DNA from: an uncultured bacterium
Lineage (GTDB): Bacteria > Patescibacteriota > Minisyncoccia > Phycocordibacterales > CAINVO01
Direction of reading: 5' to 3'
Assembly: GCA_903854195.1 (NCBI GenBank)
Contig: CAINVO010000040.1
Location: forward strand, 1-33,176
Length of the DNA: 33,176 nt
Shown here: in pieces, positions 17,765 through 26,638 of the stretch
Numbering within the stretch: position 1 is the first letter of the stretch
Layout: the number at the start of each line of letters is the position of its first letter
The notes under the pieces: model-generated
Databases searched by the model: none
The model's input: only the letters and a program-made list of their open reading frames with translations
What the model was told of the DNA's origin: nothing
Translations under genes and position numbers: made by a program

Positions 17765-18849
17765 TGATTTTTATAAATAAAATGAAGAAAAAATTAAAAT
17801 TTTCAAAAAAGGATCAAGAAATATTTTTTAGGTCTTTAGGTTTTCTCCTCAAGTCTAGTATTACTTTAATGGAATCTTTGGATATTTTATACAGTCAAGA
17901 AAGTGATTTGCGCAGAAAAAATTTAATAAAAAATATAAAAGAAAATGTTGTTCTTGGATATTCATTATCTGAAAGTTGTGAACTTTTTCCAAAAATATTT
18001 GATTCAGTTACCTTGGCTCAGATTAAGAGTGGGGAAGTTTCAGGACATTTATCGTCAATCCTAGTAGACTTGTCAAACAACATGAGGCTTGCTAGGCAAT
18101 CAAAAGAAAAAATTGTCGGTATCTTAATCTACCCAAGTATTATTATTTTGGTAGGAGTAATTTTGGTTTCTTGTCTTATTGTTTTTGTCTTTCCTAGAAT
18201 GATCTCAGTATTTCAAAGTTCCTCCGCTCCTTTGCCTTTGTTTACAAAAATAGTTCTGAATATTAGTAATTTTTTGGGGAACTTTGGTTTGTGGATTTTC
18301 CTTTTAATTTTAAGTATTGCAATGCTTGCTAGGCAATTAGTAAAAAAAAAGACCAGAGCTAGATTGTTTTCAGAAGCATTGGTTGTAAACATTCCAATTA
18401 TTGGAAATATTGTTTGTGGTCTATCGGTCATATCTTTTTTAAAAACAATCGCAATGCTTATGCAATCGGGTTTTACTTTATCTGAGGCATTAGAAATTTC
18501 AGAAAAAAATCACAGATTAATGATTGGCAGGAATATGGCTAGACATGCGTTAAGGCTTGTTTCCAATGGATTATCTTTTTCTGAATCCCTAGATCATTCC
18601 CCATATGCCCCAGTGTTGATTCCAAATTCAATTTTGCAAATGATAAAAATTGGAGAAAAATCATCATATTTGGCCGAAACTATTCAGAACACAATCGATT
18701 ATTACAACATAGATCTAGAAGAAAAAATTAATAGAGCCACTCAGTTTATTGAACCAGTCGTGATGATATTTATAGGTGTGATTGTCGCTGTAATTGCACT
18801 TTCGATTATTACTCCAATGTATTCATTGACCCAGCATGTCTACCATTAA
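17764..18849 (+). CDS. GspF/PilC-like type IV pilus inner-membrane platform protein
   Basis: This is the platform protein that connects the assembly ATPase to growing pilin. Two homologous GspF domains are visible: FFRSLGFLLKSSITLMESL, and SFLKTIAMLMQSGFTLSEAL followed by SNGLSFSESLDHSP. Three hydrophobic membrane segments occur: ILIYPSIIILVGVILVSCLIVFVF, FLGNFGLWIFLLILSIAMLA and the C-terminal VVMIFIGVIVAVIALSIITPM. The 361-aa length fits. The ATG overlaps the ATPase stop (TAATG), and GGAG just upstream is one of few Shine-Dalgarno-like motifs in the window. Its 3' end overlaps the next ORF by 14 bp. Confidence 0.93.
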   Translation: MIFINKMKKKLKFSKKDQEIFFRSLGFLLKSSITLMESLDILYSQESDLRRKNLIKNIKENVVLGYSLSESCELFPKIFDSVTLAQIKSGEVSGHLSSILVDLSNNMRLARQSKEKIVGILIYPSIIILVGVILVSCLIVFVFPRMISVFQSSSAPLPLFTKIVLNISNFLGNFGLWIFLLILSIAMLARQLVKKKTRARLFSEALVVNIPIIGNIVCGLSVISFLKTIAMLMQSGFTLSEALEISEKNHRLMIGRNMARHALRLVSNGLSFSESLDHSPYAPVLIPNSILQMIKIGEKSSYLAETIQNTIDYYNIDLEEKINRATQFIEPVVMIFIGVIVAVIALSIITPMYSLTQHVYH

Positions 18850-20230
18850 AATTAGAAAGAAGGGTAGCCTCATGTTGGAGCTACTAATAGCTTTGTTTGT
18901 TGGAACAATTATTTTGTCTTCTCTAAATCAACTTGTTTTAGGTAATCAAATAATTTATCAAGATATATTAAAAAATGATTCTTGGATTTCCAAGGTGGAG
19001 GCAACATCCAGTCTGGCCTTTTCTGATGAACAGTCCGTAGCAAAACAAATATCAGATTTTGTATGGCAAAAAATTTTTTTTGATCTTTCAGTTTTGTTTA
19101 CAACAAAGACGCATGATTGGAGTGATGATTTTGGCAAAAACACATGTACTTTCGGGACTGATCCATCCTCGGATTATAGTAAACCAATAGTTTCTATGTT
19201 TAACATAGTGATGGATCCAAGTAATACGCCAACACAGATTTTTTCAAGGGGACGATATTTATATATGACAACAAATAGTTCAAGATCTACAAGTACAGAT
19301 TTTTATATTATTGATAAATATTCTAATGCAGCAAAAGGTGACTGGAGCTTTAACCCACGTCTTGTTTATGCTTTGGATACAGGTCCAGGACTCGCTGCTA
19401 TATATGTCGTCGGCACGATTGCTTATGTTGGAAATACTAGTTCAACAAATCAACTTAGAATCATTGATGTCAGTGACCCAACTCATCCACAAATTCTTTC
19501 ATCTTTAAAAATGTCCCATTTAACTAATGGGGTAACGACAATGGCTCAAAGTATTTTTTATGATAATGGTTTTGTTTATTTAGGGTTAGCAAAAAATTCA
19601 GGAGAAGAATTAAGGGTGATAGATGTATCGAGTTCAACTTTCCCAGTTGAAGTTGGAGGGTTTGAATTGGGTGCTGGAGTAAACTCAATCTATGTTCAGG
19701 ACGGTTATGTTTATGTTGCTACCCCAAACAACCCAGAGCTTGTGGTTCTTTCTGTTAATTTTTTTGGCAAGATTGTTGTATTGAAACAAGTCGGATCTTT
19801 TGATGCCACAGGGTCGTCAGGAAATGGTAAAAGTTTAGATTTTTCCATGGGTAATATTTATCTTGGTAGAACAAAGGGGGGAGGAAAGGAGGTCTATAGC
19901 TTGTCTTCCAGTTCCTTGATGCAATCAGCAGTTGTAGATGATTCGAGTTCAGTTTTAAAATCATTTGTCGTTGATTCTAGTGTAGATGCTATTGCAGGTA
20001 GGGGATCATTGATTGCCTTGGCGTCTGCAAGTACCACTGGGCAGTTTGAAATATGGAAAGATTCTGTAATTCAATCAGGGATAAATTTTTCAAACTCAAT
20101 AGACCATGTGAAATACAGGCCAGCATCTTTGTCCTGTGACGGAAATTCATTCTTTGTTGCTACCGCCACATCGTCGTATTTTTTGTATAAAATAGATTTC
20201 CAAAAAAATAAATTAACTGCGAAAATTTAA
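18836..20230 (+). CDS. Type IV pilin-like protein with a predicted beta-propeller (LVIVD-like) head
   Basis: The N-terminus is a prepilin signal: basic leader MSTIKIRKKG, cleavage G10|S11, Glu at mature position 5 (SLMLE), then a hydrophobic stretch (LLIALFVGTIILSSL). About 400 residues of exported sequence follow, with repeats resembling LVIVD beta-propeller units: LRIIDVSDPTHPQILSSL, LRVIDVSSSTFPVEVGGF and LVVLSVNFFGKIVVLKQVG. Intervening strands such as IYVVGTIAYVGNT, IFYDNGFVYLGLA and IYVQDGYVYVATP fit the same pattern. Such a large head would suit a minor pilin or tip adhesin. It overlaps the GspF-like gene by 14 bp and is followed 17 bp later by a tiny pilin. The fold is inferred from the repeat pattern, with no structural comparison made. 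Confidence 0.8.
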   Translation: MSTIKIRKKGSLMLELLIALFVGTIILSSLNQLVLGNQIIYQDILKNDSWISKVEATSSLAFSDEQSVAKQISDFVWQKIFFDLSVLFTTKTHDWSDDFGKNTCTFGTDPSSDYSKPIVSMFNIVMDPSNTPTQIFSRGRYLYMTTNSSRSTSTDFYIIDKYSNAAKGDWSFNPRLVYALDTGPGLAAIYVVGTIAYVGNTSSTNQLRIIDVSDPTHPQILSSLKMSHLTNGVTTMAQSIFYDNGFVYLGLAKNSGEELRVIDVSSSTFPVEVGGFELGAGVNSIYVQDGYVYVATPNNPELVVLSVNFFGKIVVLKQVGSFDATGSSGNGKSLDFSMGNIYLGRTKGGGKEVYSLSSSSLMQSAVVDDSSSVLKSFVVDSSVDAIAGRGSLIALASASTTGQFEIWKDSVIQSGINFSNSIDHVKYRPASLSCDGNSFFVATATSSYFLYKIDFQKNKLTAKI

Positions 20231-20247
20231 AACAAATCCACAAAAAA

Positions 20248-20430
20248 ATGAAAGGATTCACCTTATTAGAATGTATTATTTATATAAGTTTGTTGTATGT
20301 TATTTTATCCACACTTATTGTGACTTTCTACACCTTCACATTTGAAAGTCAAAAAAGTAATCAGTGGGCACAAGATTTTATAAATAAAAAATCGACAGAG
20401 TTAGAAAATCTAAGCTCTATCGATTTTTAA
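20248..20430 (+). CDS. 60-residue type IV pilin-like protein
   Basis: The leader MKG ends in the classic cleavage site G3|F4 followed by TLLE with Glu at mature position 5, then a hydrophobic helix (CIIYISLLYVILSTLIVTFY). A short polar tail (QKSNQWAQDFINKKSTELEN) completes the protein. At 57 mature residues it is little more than the N-terminal pilin helix, so it is either a minimal minor pilin or a truncated gene. The last 14 codons are also the left side of the operon terminator, which argues that the stop is native and not a recent mutation. Confidence 0.75.
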   Translation: MKGFTLLECIIYISLLYVILSTLIVTFYTFTFESQKSNQWAQDFINKKSTELENLSSIDF

Positions 20431-20438
20431 TTTTTTTA
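20387..20438 (+). terminator. Terminator of the pilus operon, overlapping the last CDS
   Basis: AAAATCGA pairs with TCGATTTT, with inner pairs AGAG/CTCT and TTAG/CTAA. The right arm is followed by AATTTTTTT. The left arm lies inside the 60-aa pilin reading frame. Confidence 0.8.
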
Positions 20439-20450
20439 TGTATGTGAATA

Positions 20451-21998
20451 TTACTCTACTAGGCTTTTTCCTGTCATGGCGTCAGGAATATTTACGCCAA
20501 GAAATTTTAAGGTTGTAGGCGCAAGATCTGATAGACCTACACCATCTTGTCGAAGTTTCAAACCTTCTTCAGTGATGATACATGGTACAGGGTTTGTTGT
20601 GTGGGATGTGTGTCGGATACCTGTAATTGGATCAACATTTACTTCTGCATTTCCATGGTCCGCTGTGATGATGGCGATACCGTGTTCACCGTTCTCATCT
20701 TTCTTTTCAACAAGTGCATCAATTACTCGCTTGAGCTGAGTATCTACTTCTTCTACCGCAGTGATGATGGCAGGAACATTTCCAGTGTGACCAACCATGT
20801 CAGCGTTTGCAAAGTTAATAAAAATAAAATCAGTCCCTGCATTTATTTCTTCTATCGCCTTGTCTGCAATACCCTCAGCTCGCATTTTTGGAGCTAGGTC
20901 ATGTGTCGGAACATCCTTATGGCTTGGAAGCATGATGTGTTTTTCTCCTGGATAAGGATTTTCTACTCCGCCATTTAGAAAATATGTAGCATGGGCAAAT
21001 TTTTCTGTCTCGGCAATGTGAGCTTGAGTTAGTCCTGCTGCGGATATTTCTTTTGCTAAAGTCGTATCAACTTTTATGGGTGGAAAGGCAACAAGACATT
21101 TGAACTCTATTTTGTATTCTGTCATGGTCACAAAACATACATCTTCCTTTGGGGCCATTTCCAAAATTTTCTGTGAAAGCATGCGAGCTCGGTCCGCGCG
21201 GAAGTTGAAAAAGAAAACACCATCATGAGGTTGAATTGAACATCCTTTTCCGTTTATATCTAGACAAACAATTGGTTCGAGTTGTTCATCCATTTTTCCT
21301 TCTTTGTATAGATTTTCTACGTACTCTGATGGTTGAATATCTTTGAGCTGACAAATATTTCCTTTGCATTCAAACATAGCTTGTTCAACTTTCTCTAGAC
21401 GATCCCAGTTATTGTCTCTGTCCATAGCGTAAAATCTTCCGGACACTGTAGCGATAAAAGCAATTTTTACTTCTTGCAAAACCTTCTCAAGTTCACGTAG
21501 GTATTCTGCTGCACTTTGCGGAGGAGTATCGCGACCATCTGTGAAAACATGAATAGCAACTCTTTCAATACCTGCATCTTTTGCTGCACGAAGGAATGCA
21601 AAAAGATGATCTTGGTGAGAGTGTACTCCGCCATCACCAATTAGACCTTGCACATGAAGTGTGGAGTTGTTTTTCTTTACATGATCAAATAGTGCAGCGA
21701 AGGCAGGATTTTTTGCATACTCACCTGTGTCTATGGCTTTACCAATACGTACAAGTTCTGTATCTACTGGTCGTCCTGCACCAATGGTTGTGTGACCCAC
21801 TTCACTATTTCCCATTTGACCTTCGGGTAGACCAACAGCATCACCACTAGCTTTTAGGAGTGTGTGTGGGTATTTTCCCCATATTTCATGGAAAAAAGGA
21901 GTTTTAGCTTCTGCAATCGCATTATTTTTTGGATCTTCCCTGTAGCCCCAACCATCGAGGACTATTAGAGTAACTTGTGGGTGATTTTTTTGTGTCAT
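20451..21998 (-). CDS. gpmI: 2,3-bisphosphoglycerate-independent phosphoglycerate mutase
   Basis: GpmI interconverts 3- and 2-phosphoglycerate using two metal ions, usually Mn. The first metal site begins at LIVLDGWGYRED. The phosphoserine nucleophile is Ser65 in QMGNSEVGHTTIGAG, and the C-terminal metal ligands lie in FINFANADMVGHTG and IITADHGNAE. The middle phosphotransferase-domain insertion, with HVFTDGRDTPPQSA, is present. The 515-aa length is standard. With eno nearby on the same strand it covers two consecutive steps of lower glycolysis. The promoter lies in the arm of a large inverted repeat. The ATG follows the -10 by 8 bp with no Shine-Dalgarno. Confidence 0.97.
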   Translation of the reverse strand: MTQKNHPQVTLIVLDGWGYREDPKNNAIAEAKTPFFHEIWGKYPHTLLKASGDAVGLPEGQMGNSEVGHTTIGAGRPVDTELVRIGKAIDTGEYAKNPAFAALFDHVKKNNSTLHVQGLIGDGGVHSHQDHLFAFLRAAKDAGIERVAIHVFTDGRDTPPQSAAEYLRELEKVLQEVKIAFIATVSGRFYAMDRDNNWDRLEKVEQAMFECKGNICQLKDIQPSEYVENLYKEGKMDEQLEPIVCLDINGKGCSIQPHDGVFFFNFRADRARMLSQKILEMAPKEDVCFVTMTEYKIEFKCLVAFPPIKVDTTLAKEISAAGLTQAHIAETEKFAHATYFLNGGVENPYPGEKHIMLPSHKDVPTHDLAPKMRAEGIADKAIEEINAGTDFIFINFANADMVGHTGNVPAIITAVEEVDTQLKRVIDALVEKKDENGEHGIAIITADHGNAEVNVDPITGIRHTSHTTNPVPCIITEEGLKLRQDGVGLSDLAPTTLKFLGVNIPDAMTGKSLVE

Positions 21999-22006
21999 AG
22001 AGCCGT

Positions 22007-22035
22007 ATTTTACACCAAAAATATAAAAATGAAAA
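22007..22035 (-). promoter_or_regulatory. Promoter of gpmI
   Basis: On the minus strand TTTTCA (-35) and TAAAAT (-10) are 17 bp apart, and the -10 ends 8 bp before the ATG. The -35 and most of the spacer lie within the left arm of the 22016-22151 inverted repeat. Confidence 0.5.
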
Positions 22036-22151
22036 TTATGATATTTTTCGTCAAACAGAATAAATTTTTGCTAAAATTTTTCTTCTTGCTCGGGGCCAAG
22101 CCCCTGCGCAAAGTTTCCTTAAAATACATAATTTTCATTTTTATATTTTTG
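22016..22151. repeat. 136-bp compound inverted repeat between gpmI and the GNAT gene
   Basis: The outer arms are perfect 25-bp complements (22016-22040 and 22127-22151), extended by six more pairs after one bulged base. The core has a second nested hairpin, TTGC-TC-GGGGC-CAA-GCCCC-TGC-GCAA (22086-22111). No ORF with coding character lies inside. The architecture resembles a MITE or palindromic repeat element. Confidence 0.8.
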
Positions 22152-22203
22152 ATATAGAAATACTTATTGTTGATTAGGACCATGTTTTTTGTTTTCATTG
22201 TGA

Positions 22204-22219
22204 TATCATTTGCAATACT
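22204..22219 (+). promoter_or_regulatory. Overlapping extended -10 boxes for the GNAT gene
   Basis: TGA-TATCAT (to 22209) and TGC-AATACT (to 22219) both match the extended -10 pattern. The latter ends 8 bp before the ATG at 22228. Confidence 0.4.
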
Positions 22220-22227
22220 AAAAATAA

Positions 22228-22734
22228 ATGAAGATAAAAGAAAAAAATTCTAGTAGGCCAAGTAAGGTTGCCTTTGAGGAACTTGTTGGTTTTTTAAAGG
22301 ATGAGGAAAAGATAATGCAATCTCGTGTTAATTTGAAAAGTCTTTTGGGATTGTATAAAAATAAAAAAGCATATTTTTGTTTTAGCTCCGATATTCCGGT
22401 TGCTTTTGCAGGTCTTTGGTCAACAAAAAGTAAGGAGTGGTTAGAGTTTGGTACCTTGTGGGTTAATCCAAATTTCAGAGGGATGGGTTTCTCGTTGGAA
22501 GCTTTTGAGGAATGCATTTCTCTTGCTCCACCTAAGAAGAATATTTTTCTTATCACGCGAAGTAAAAGGGTAATGGATATAGCAAAATCTTATGGATGGT
22601 TTGAATGGAAATCACAGGATTGGACTAAGGATTCATTGTGGCAAAAAATTGCAGAGCCGTGGGGAAAGAATGAGAAGCTTCCAAAGGCTACAAGAATGTT
22701 TCCATCTGGAGGTAGGTTGTTTATCAAGCCATAG
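22228..22734 (+). CDS. Putative GNAT-family N-acetyltransferase
   Basis: This is a 168-aa single-domain protein. The segment EFGTLWVNPNFRGMGFSLEAF has the beta4-alpha3 layout of GNAT enzymes, with R-G-M-G-F-S in place of the acetyl-CoA-binding R-x-x-G-x-G/A. The following strand and loop NIFLITRSKRVMDIAKSYGW matches the usual beta5 and alpha4. The substrate cannot be predicted. The gene stands alone between the large inverted repeat and a strong bidirectional terminator, and it converges with eno. The family call rests on the motif only. Confidence 0.65.
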   Translation: MKIKEKNSSRPSKVAFEELVGFLKDEEKIMQSRVNLKSLLGLYKNKKAYFCFSSDIPVAFAGLWSTKSKEWLEFGTLWVNPNFRGMGFSLEAFEECISLAPPKKNIFLITRSKRVMDIAKSYGWFEWKSQDWTKDSLWQKIAEPWGKNEKLPKATRMFPSGGRLFIKP

Positions 22735-22777
22735 AAAAATAAAAAGCCCCGGCGAAGGCCGGGGCTTTTTATTTTTT
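22735..22777. terminator. Bidirectional intrinsic terminator between GNAT gene and eno
   Basis: AAAAAGCCCCGGC, loop GAAG, then GCCGGGGCTTTTT, with A-tract before and T-tract after. It serves both convergent genes, starting right after the GNAT-gene stop and ending 5 bp before the eno stop. Confidence 0.93.
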
Positions 22778-22781
22778 TCAG

Positions 22782-24119
<1,338 letters not shown>

Positions 24120-24127
24120 TTATTTAA

Positions 24128-24583
24128 TTAATTATTTTTATAATTACTACAGCTACAATGGCTTTCACATTTATCATCTTTGCAATTTTTACAATGTTTG
24201 CATGTCCACAAACAAATGTGACCAGGACCTGAAATGATTACTGAGATTAATGCCAAGACAAGTATGAATGCATATTCATATCCACCTTGCGCAATGAAAC
24301 CATTTTTGAAATGAACAGTGATAATAGCTCCAATCATGTCTATTGCCAAAAGTAGAGCTGAAAAGCGACTCGCTACACCAAGTAGTAAAGAAATACCTCC
24401 AAGAAATTCAACATAGGCAACTAGGTAAGCTGTAAAAACTGGCCATGGAATACTTATTGCTGTAAAAAAACCAATTGTTCCAGGCATGCTTGTAATCTTT
24501 GCGTATCCGTGTGCAATAAAAATTAACGCAAGCCCAACACGAATGAGCAAAAGCGCTAAATGTGAATGATGTGTTTTTTTCAT
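24128..24583 (-). CDS. DoxX-like membrane protein with cysteine-rich C-terminal tail
   Basis: This is a small integral membrane protein of the DoxX/SURF4-like type. Four hydrophobic helices are visible: LALLLIRVGLALIFIAHGYAK, WPVFTAYLVAYVEFLGGISLLL, FSALLLAIDMIGAIITV and YAFILVLALISVIIS. The first has the family's RxGLALIFIAHGYAKI pattern. After the last helix comes a 25-residue tail with seven cysteines (CLWTCKHCKNCKDDKCES, then CSC), which looks like a metal- or cluster-binding appendage and is unusual for DoxX proteins. I chose the start MKKTHHSH at 24583 because it follows an extended -10 (TGG-TATCAT) by 9 bp; the track start at 24622 lies upstream of that promoter. It is probably cotranscribed with eno. 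Confidence 0.8.
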   Translation of the reverse strand: MKKTHHSHLALLLIRVGLALIFIAHGYAKITSMPGTIGFFTAISIPWPVFTAYLVAYVEFLGGISLLLGVASRFSALLLAIDMIGAIITVHFKNGFIAQGGYEYAFILVLALISVIISGPGHICLWTCKHCKNCKDDKCESHCSCSNYKNN

Positions 24584-24591
24584 AGTGCGCA

Positions 24592-24601
24592 TATGATACC
24601 A
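24592..24601. promoter_or_regulatory. Shared -10 region for divergent DoxX-like gene and 87-aa ORF
   Basis: ATATGATACCA reads TATGAT on the plus strand and TGG-TATCAT on the minus strand. The same few bases could therefore serve both directions. The plus-strand box ends 15 bp before the ATG at 24613, while TATAGA at 24602-24607 is a nearer alternative. Confidence 0.4.
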
Positions 24602-24612
24602 TATAGATATAT

Positions 24613-24876
24613 ATGTATACAAAACATTCGTATTATTGGTTTAAGCCAAAAAAAGTTGGAGTTTTTGCAATCTATTATCCAACTAATTTTCCAGGATGGG
24701 TTGTAACTCTATCGTGTTTATTCTACCTTTTTTATTTTGTTTCCATTGCTAGTCAGATTTCATCAAATATCTCATCTTATATTTATTGGTTTCTGCCTAG
24801 AGCTATTATTGTTCTTATTGTTTATGATTTATTTTGTTTCAGAGCAGGAGAGTATCCTTATTGGTGGAGAAAATAG
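24613..24876 (+). CDS. Small integral membrane protein of unknown function
   Basis: This 87-aa product has two hydrophobic segments, WVVTLSCLFYLFYFVSIAS and YIYWFLPRAIIVLIVYDLF. They are separated by a short Ser/Asn loop and flanked by aromatic-rich ends (HSYYWFKPKKVG; GEYPYWWRK). The FKPKKVGVFAIYYPTNFPGW segment looks structured and non-random. I do not recognise the family. It is divergent from the DoxX-like gene with a shared promoter region and ends 60 bp before a terminator. Confidence 0.65.
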   Translation: MYTKHSYYWFKPKKVGVFAIYYPTNFPGWVVTLSCLFYLFYFVSIASQISSNISSYIYWFLPRAIIVLIVYDLFCFRAGEYPYWWRK

Positions 24877-24936
24877 AAAAAGAAATTTAAGTTCGGGTTT
24901 GTGTTTAAGATAACATCAAATGTTTAGTATAAAAAG

Positions 24937-24974
24937 AAACAGCCTGTTTTTGAGATAACAGGCTGTTTTATTTT
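24937..24974. terminator. Bidirectional terminator between two convergent small genes
   Basis: AAACAGCCTGTT, an 8-nt loop and AACAGGCTGTTT, then TATTTT on the plus strand. AAAAAG before the left arm gives a U-tract on the minus strand. It can serve the 87-aa gene and the minus-strand gene ending at 25015. Confidence 0.85.
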
Positions 24975-25014
24975 GGCTCAGTTGAGTGAGCTAGTTTCTT
25001 GGAGGCCTTTTGTT

Positions 25015-25404
25015 TTAGGCTGCAGTTTCAACCTTGTCGTCGGGGTGAGGTTCGACGTAGTTTTCTTCCAGGTACCTCTCAATTGATTGTGAGGCTTTGT
25101 TCATCCAGGTGTGCGGCGTGTTTCTGATGATGTTTTTCCCTTCGATCAGTTCGCAGGAATGTGTCTCGTAGGACCCATCCGTTTCAGTGATGTGAAAATC
25201 AACTTTGCCATTGGTGATGTCGATGTCGACAATGATAAAGCAGTTGTTTCTGAGGGGGTGTTCATAAATCAAAATTCCGAGCTCTTCCCGTATACAATGA
25301 ATCTTGCTCATTTCGGGCAAAGTTCCAAAGTCGATGATGTTTCCGTTGTAGTCCATTACCACAACGTTGCCATAAAGGCGCTTCAAATTTTTGTGTGCCA
25401 ACAT
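25015..25404 (-). CDS. Hypothetical protein, 129 aa
   Basis: I do not recognise this protein. It reads as a soluble alpha/beta domain with alternating strands (NVVVMDYNGNIIDFG, LGILIYEHP, CFIIVDIDITNGKVDFHITE), then a helix (MNKASQSIERYLEENY) and an acidic tail (EPHPDDKVETAA). There is no signal peptide or membrane segment. G/C-ending codons such as GTC, GAC and ACC are more frequent than in the core genes, which may mean separate origin. The opposite-strand ORF (25111-25413) has a less protein-like composition. A bidirectional terminator lies just beyond its stop, which supports this strand. Confidence 0.6.
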   Translation of the reverse strand: MLAHKNLKRLYGNVVVMDYNGNIIDFGTLPEMSKIHCIREELGILIYEHPLRNNCFIIVDIDITNGKVDFHITETDGSYETHSCELIEGKNIIRNTPHTWMNKASQSIERYLEENYVEPHPDDKVETAA

Positions 25405-25495
25405 ACTAAATAAATCTAAGAAAACATTACCACTCTTTATGAAATAGTCAAAGTTTATAGGGTGTGGTAGTGTGAGTAAAAATATCAGTTTTCGG

Positions 25496-25501
25496 TATCA
25501 T
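25496..25501 (+). promoter_or_regulatory. -10 box of the dihydrouridine synthase gene
   Basis: TATCAT ends only 4 bp before the ATG at 25506, so an mRNA from it would begin at or within a base or two of the start codon. Confidence 0.4.
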
Positions 25502-25505
25502 ATTT

Positions 25506-26606
25506 ATGTTAAAAAAACAGGAAAAAAAATCTAAAAATTTTTGGCAGGAGCAAAAAAATAAGGCTGACAAAGCTAGTCGCCCCATTGTTGTGCTTGCACC
25601 TATGGCAGACGTAACGGATGCTCCTTTTCGTCGTGTCATTGCAAAGTATGGCAAGCCAGATGTTTTGTGGACAGAGTTTGTTTCTGCTGATGGATTGATG
25701 AGAGCAACACCAGAAGGTAAAGAAAAACTAAAAAAAGGTTTGATTTTTGATGAGAGTGAACGACCTATAGTTGCTCAGTTTTTTACATCAAATCCAGAAC
25801 ATATGAAAAAAACTGCTGAACTTGCGGTTGAACTCGGTTTTGATGGCATTGATATCAATATGGGTTGTCCAGATAAAGGGATAGAAAAGCAAAATGCTGG
25901 GGCCGCAATGATGAAAAATCCAAAACTTGCTAGAGAAATAATTCGTGCAGCGAAAGATGGTGCAGGATCTTTGCCTGTATCTGTAAAAACCAGAATTGGA
26001 TTTAATAAAGTTGAACTTGAGACTTGGTTACCTGAGCTGCTTGCGGAATGTCCCGCGGTCATTACCATACATGCTCGTACTCGTAAGGAGATGTCAAAAG
26101 TTTTAGCACGTTGGAAATTTGTTAAGAGGGCTGTTGAAATACGAGATGAAGTTCAAAAAGATTTGGATCCCAAAGAAAGAACTCTTATTTTTGGAAATGG
26201 AGATGTTAAAGATGTTGCAGATGCAAAGCGACTTGCAAAGGAAACCGGATGTGACGGAGTAATGCTCGGGCGTGCTATTTTTGGAAATCCTTGGCTTTTT
26301 GCAGAACTTGGAAATAATAAAAAAGATATAAAAAATGAAAGTAAAAATAAAACAAAAGTCACAGAAAAAGAATTTGTCCCAGTGTCATTAGTCTTGCGCC
26401 TAAAAGCTCTTCTGGAACACACAAAGCTTTTTAATAAGTTGCTCGGAGATACAAAGAATTTTGCAATAATGAAAAAACACTTTAAGTCCTATGTTTCAGG
26501 TTTTGATGGGTCAAAGGATCTCAGGGAAAAATTGATGGAGGCAAATAGTTTTAAAGATGTTGAAAAAGTCATTAAAAATTTTATCTCTTTACAAAAAACA
26601 AAGTAG
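25506..26606 (+). CDS. dus: tRNA-dihydrouridine synthase
   Basis: This flavin enzyme reduces specific uridines in tRNA D-loops. The TIM-barrel motifs appear in order: LAPMADVTDAPFRR (FMN phosphate and substrate entry), GIDINMGCPDKG with catalytic Cys121, VSVKTRIGF, ITIHARTRKEM, and the FMN-binding FGNGDVKD and GVMLGRAIFGNPWLF. A lysine-rich 24-residue N-terminal extension precedes the barrel, and the C-terminal helical tRNA-binding domain is present (366 aa). Which of the DusA/B/C specificities it has cannot be decided here, though the general pattern is DusB-like. It stands alone behind its own -10 box. Confidence 0.93.
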   Translation: MLKKQEKKSKNFWQEQKNKADKASRPIVVLAPMADVTDAPFRRVIAKYGKPDVLWTEFVSADGLMRATPEGKEKLKKGLIFDESERPIVAQFFTSNPEHMKKTAELAVELGFDGIDINMGCPDKGIEKQNAGAAMMKNPKLAREIIRAAKDGAGSLPVSVKTRIGFNKVELETWLPELLAECPAVITIHARTRKEMSKVLARWKFVKRAVEIRDEVQKDLDPKERTLIFGNGDVKDVADAKRLAKETGCDGVMLGRAIFGNPWLFAELGNNKKDIKNESKNKTKVTEKEFVPVSLVLRLKALLEHTKLFNKLLGDTKNFAIMKKHFKSYVSGFDGSKDLREKLMEANSFKDVEKVIKNFISLQKTK

Positions 26607-26638
26607 GTGTAGTATATTCGACAGATCAAGTTCCAGAT

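Noticed and set aside
22010-22198. 62-aa minus-strand and 60-aa plus-strand ORFs in the gpmI-GNAT gap
   Set aside because: Both are translations of the 136-bp inverted repeat and mirror each other's low-complexity Ile/Phe/Lys sequence.
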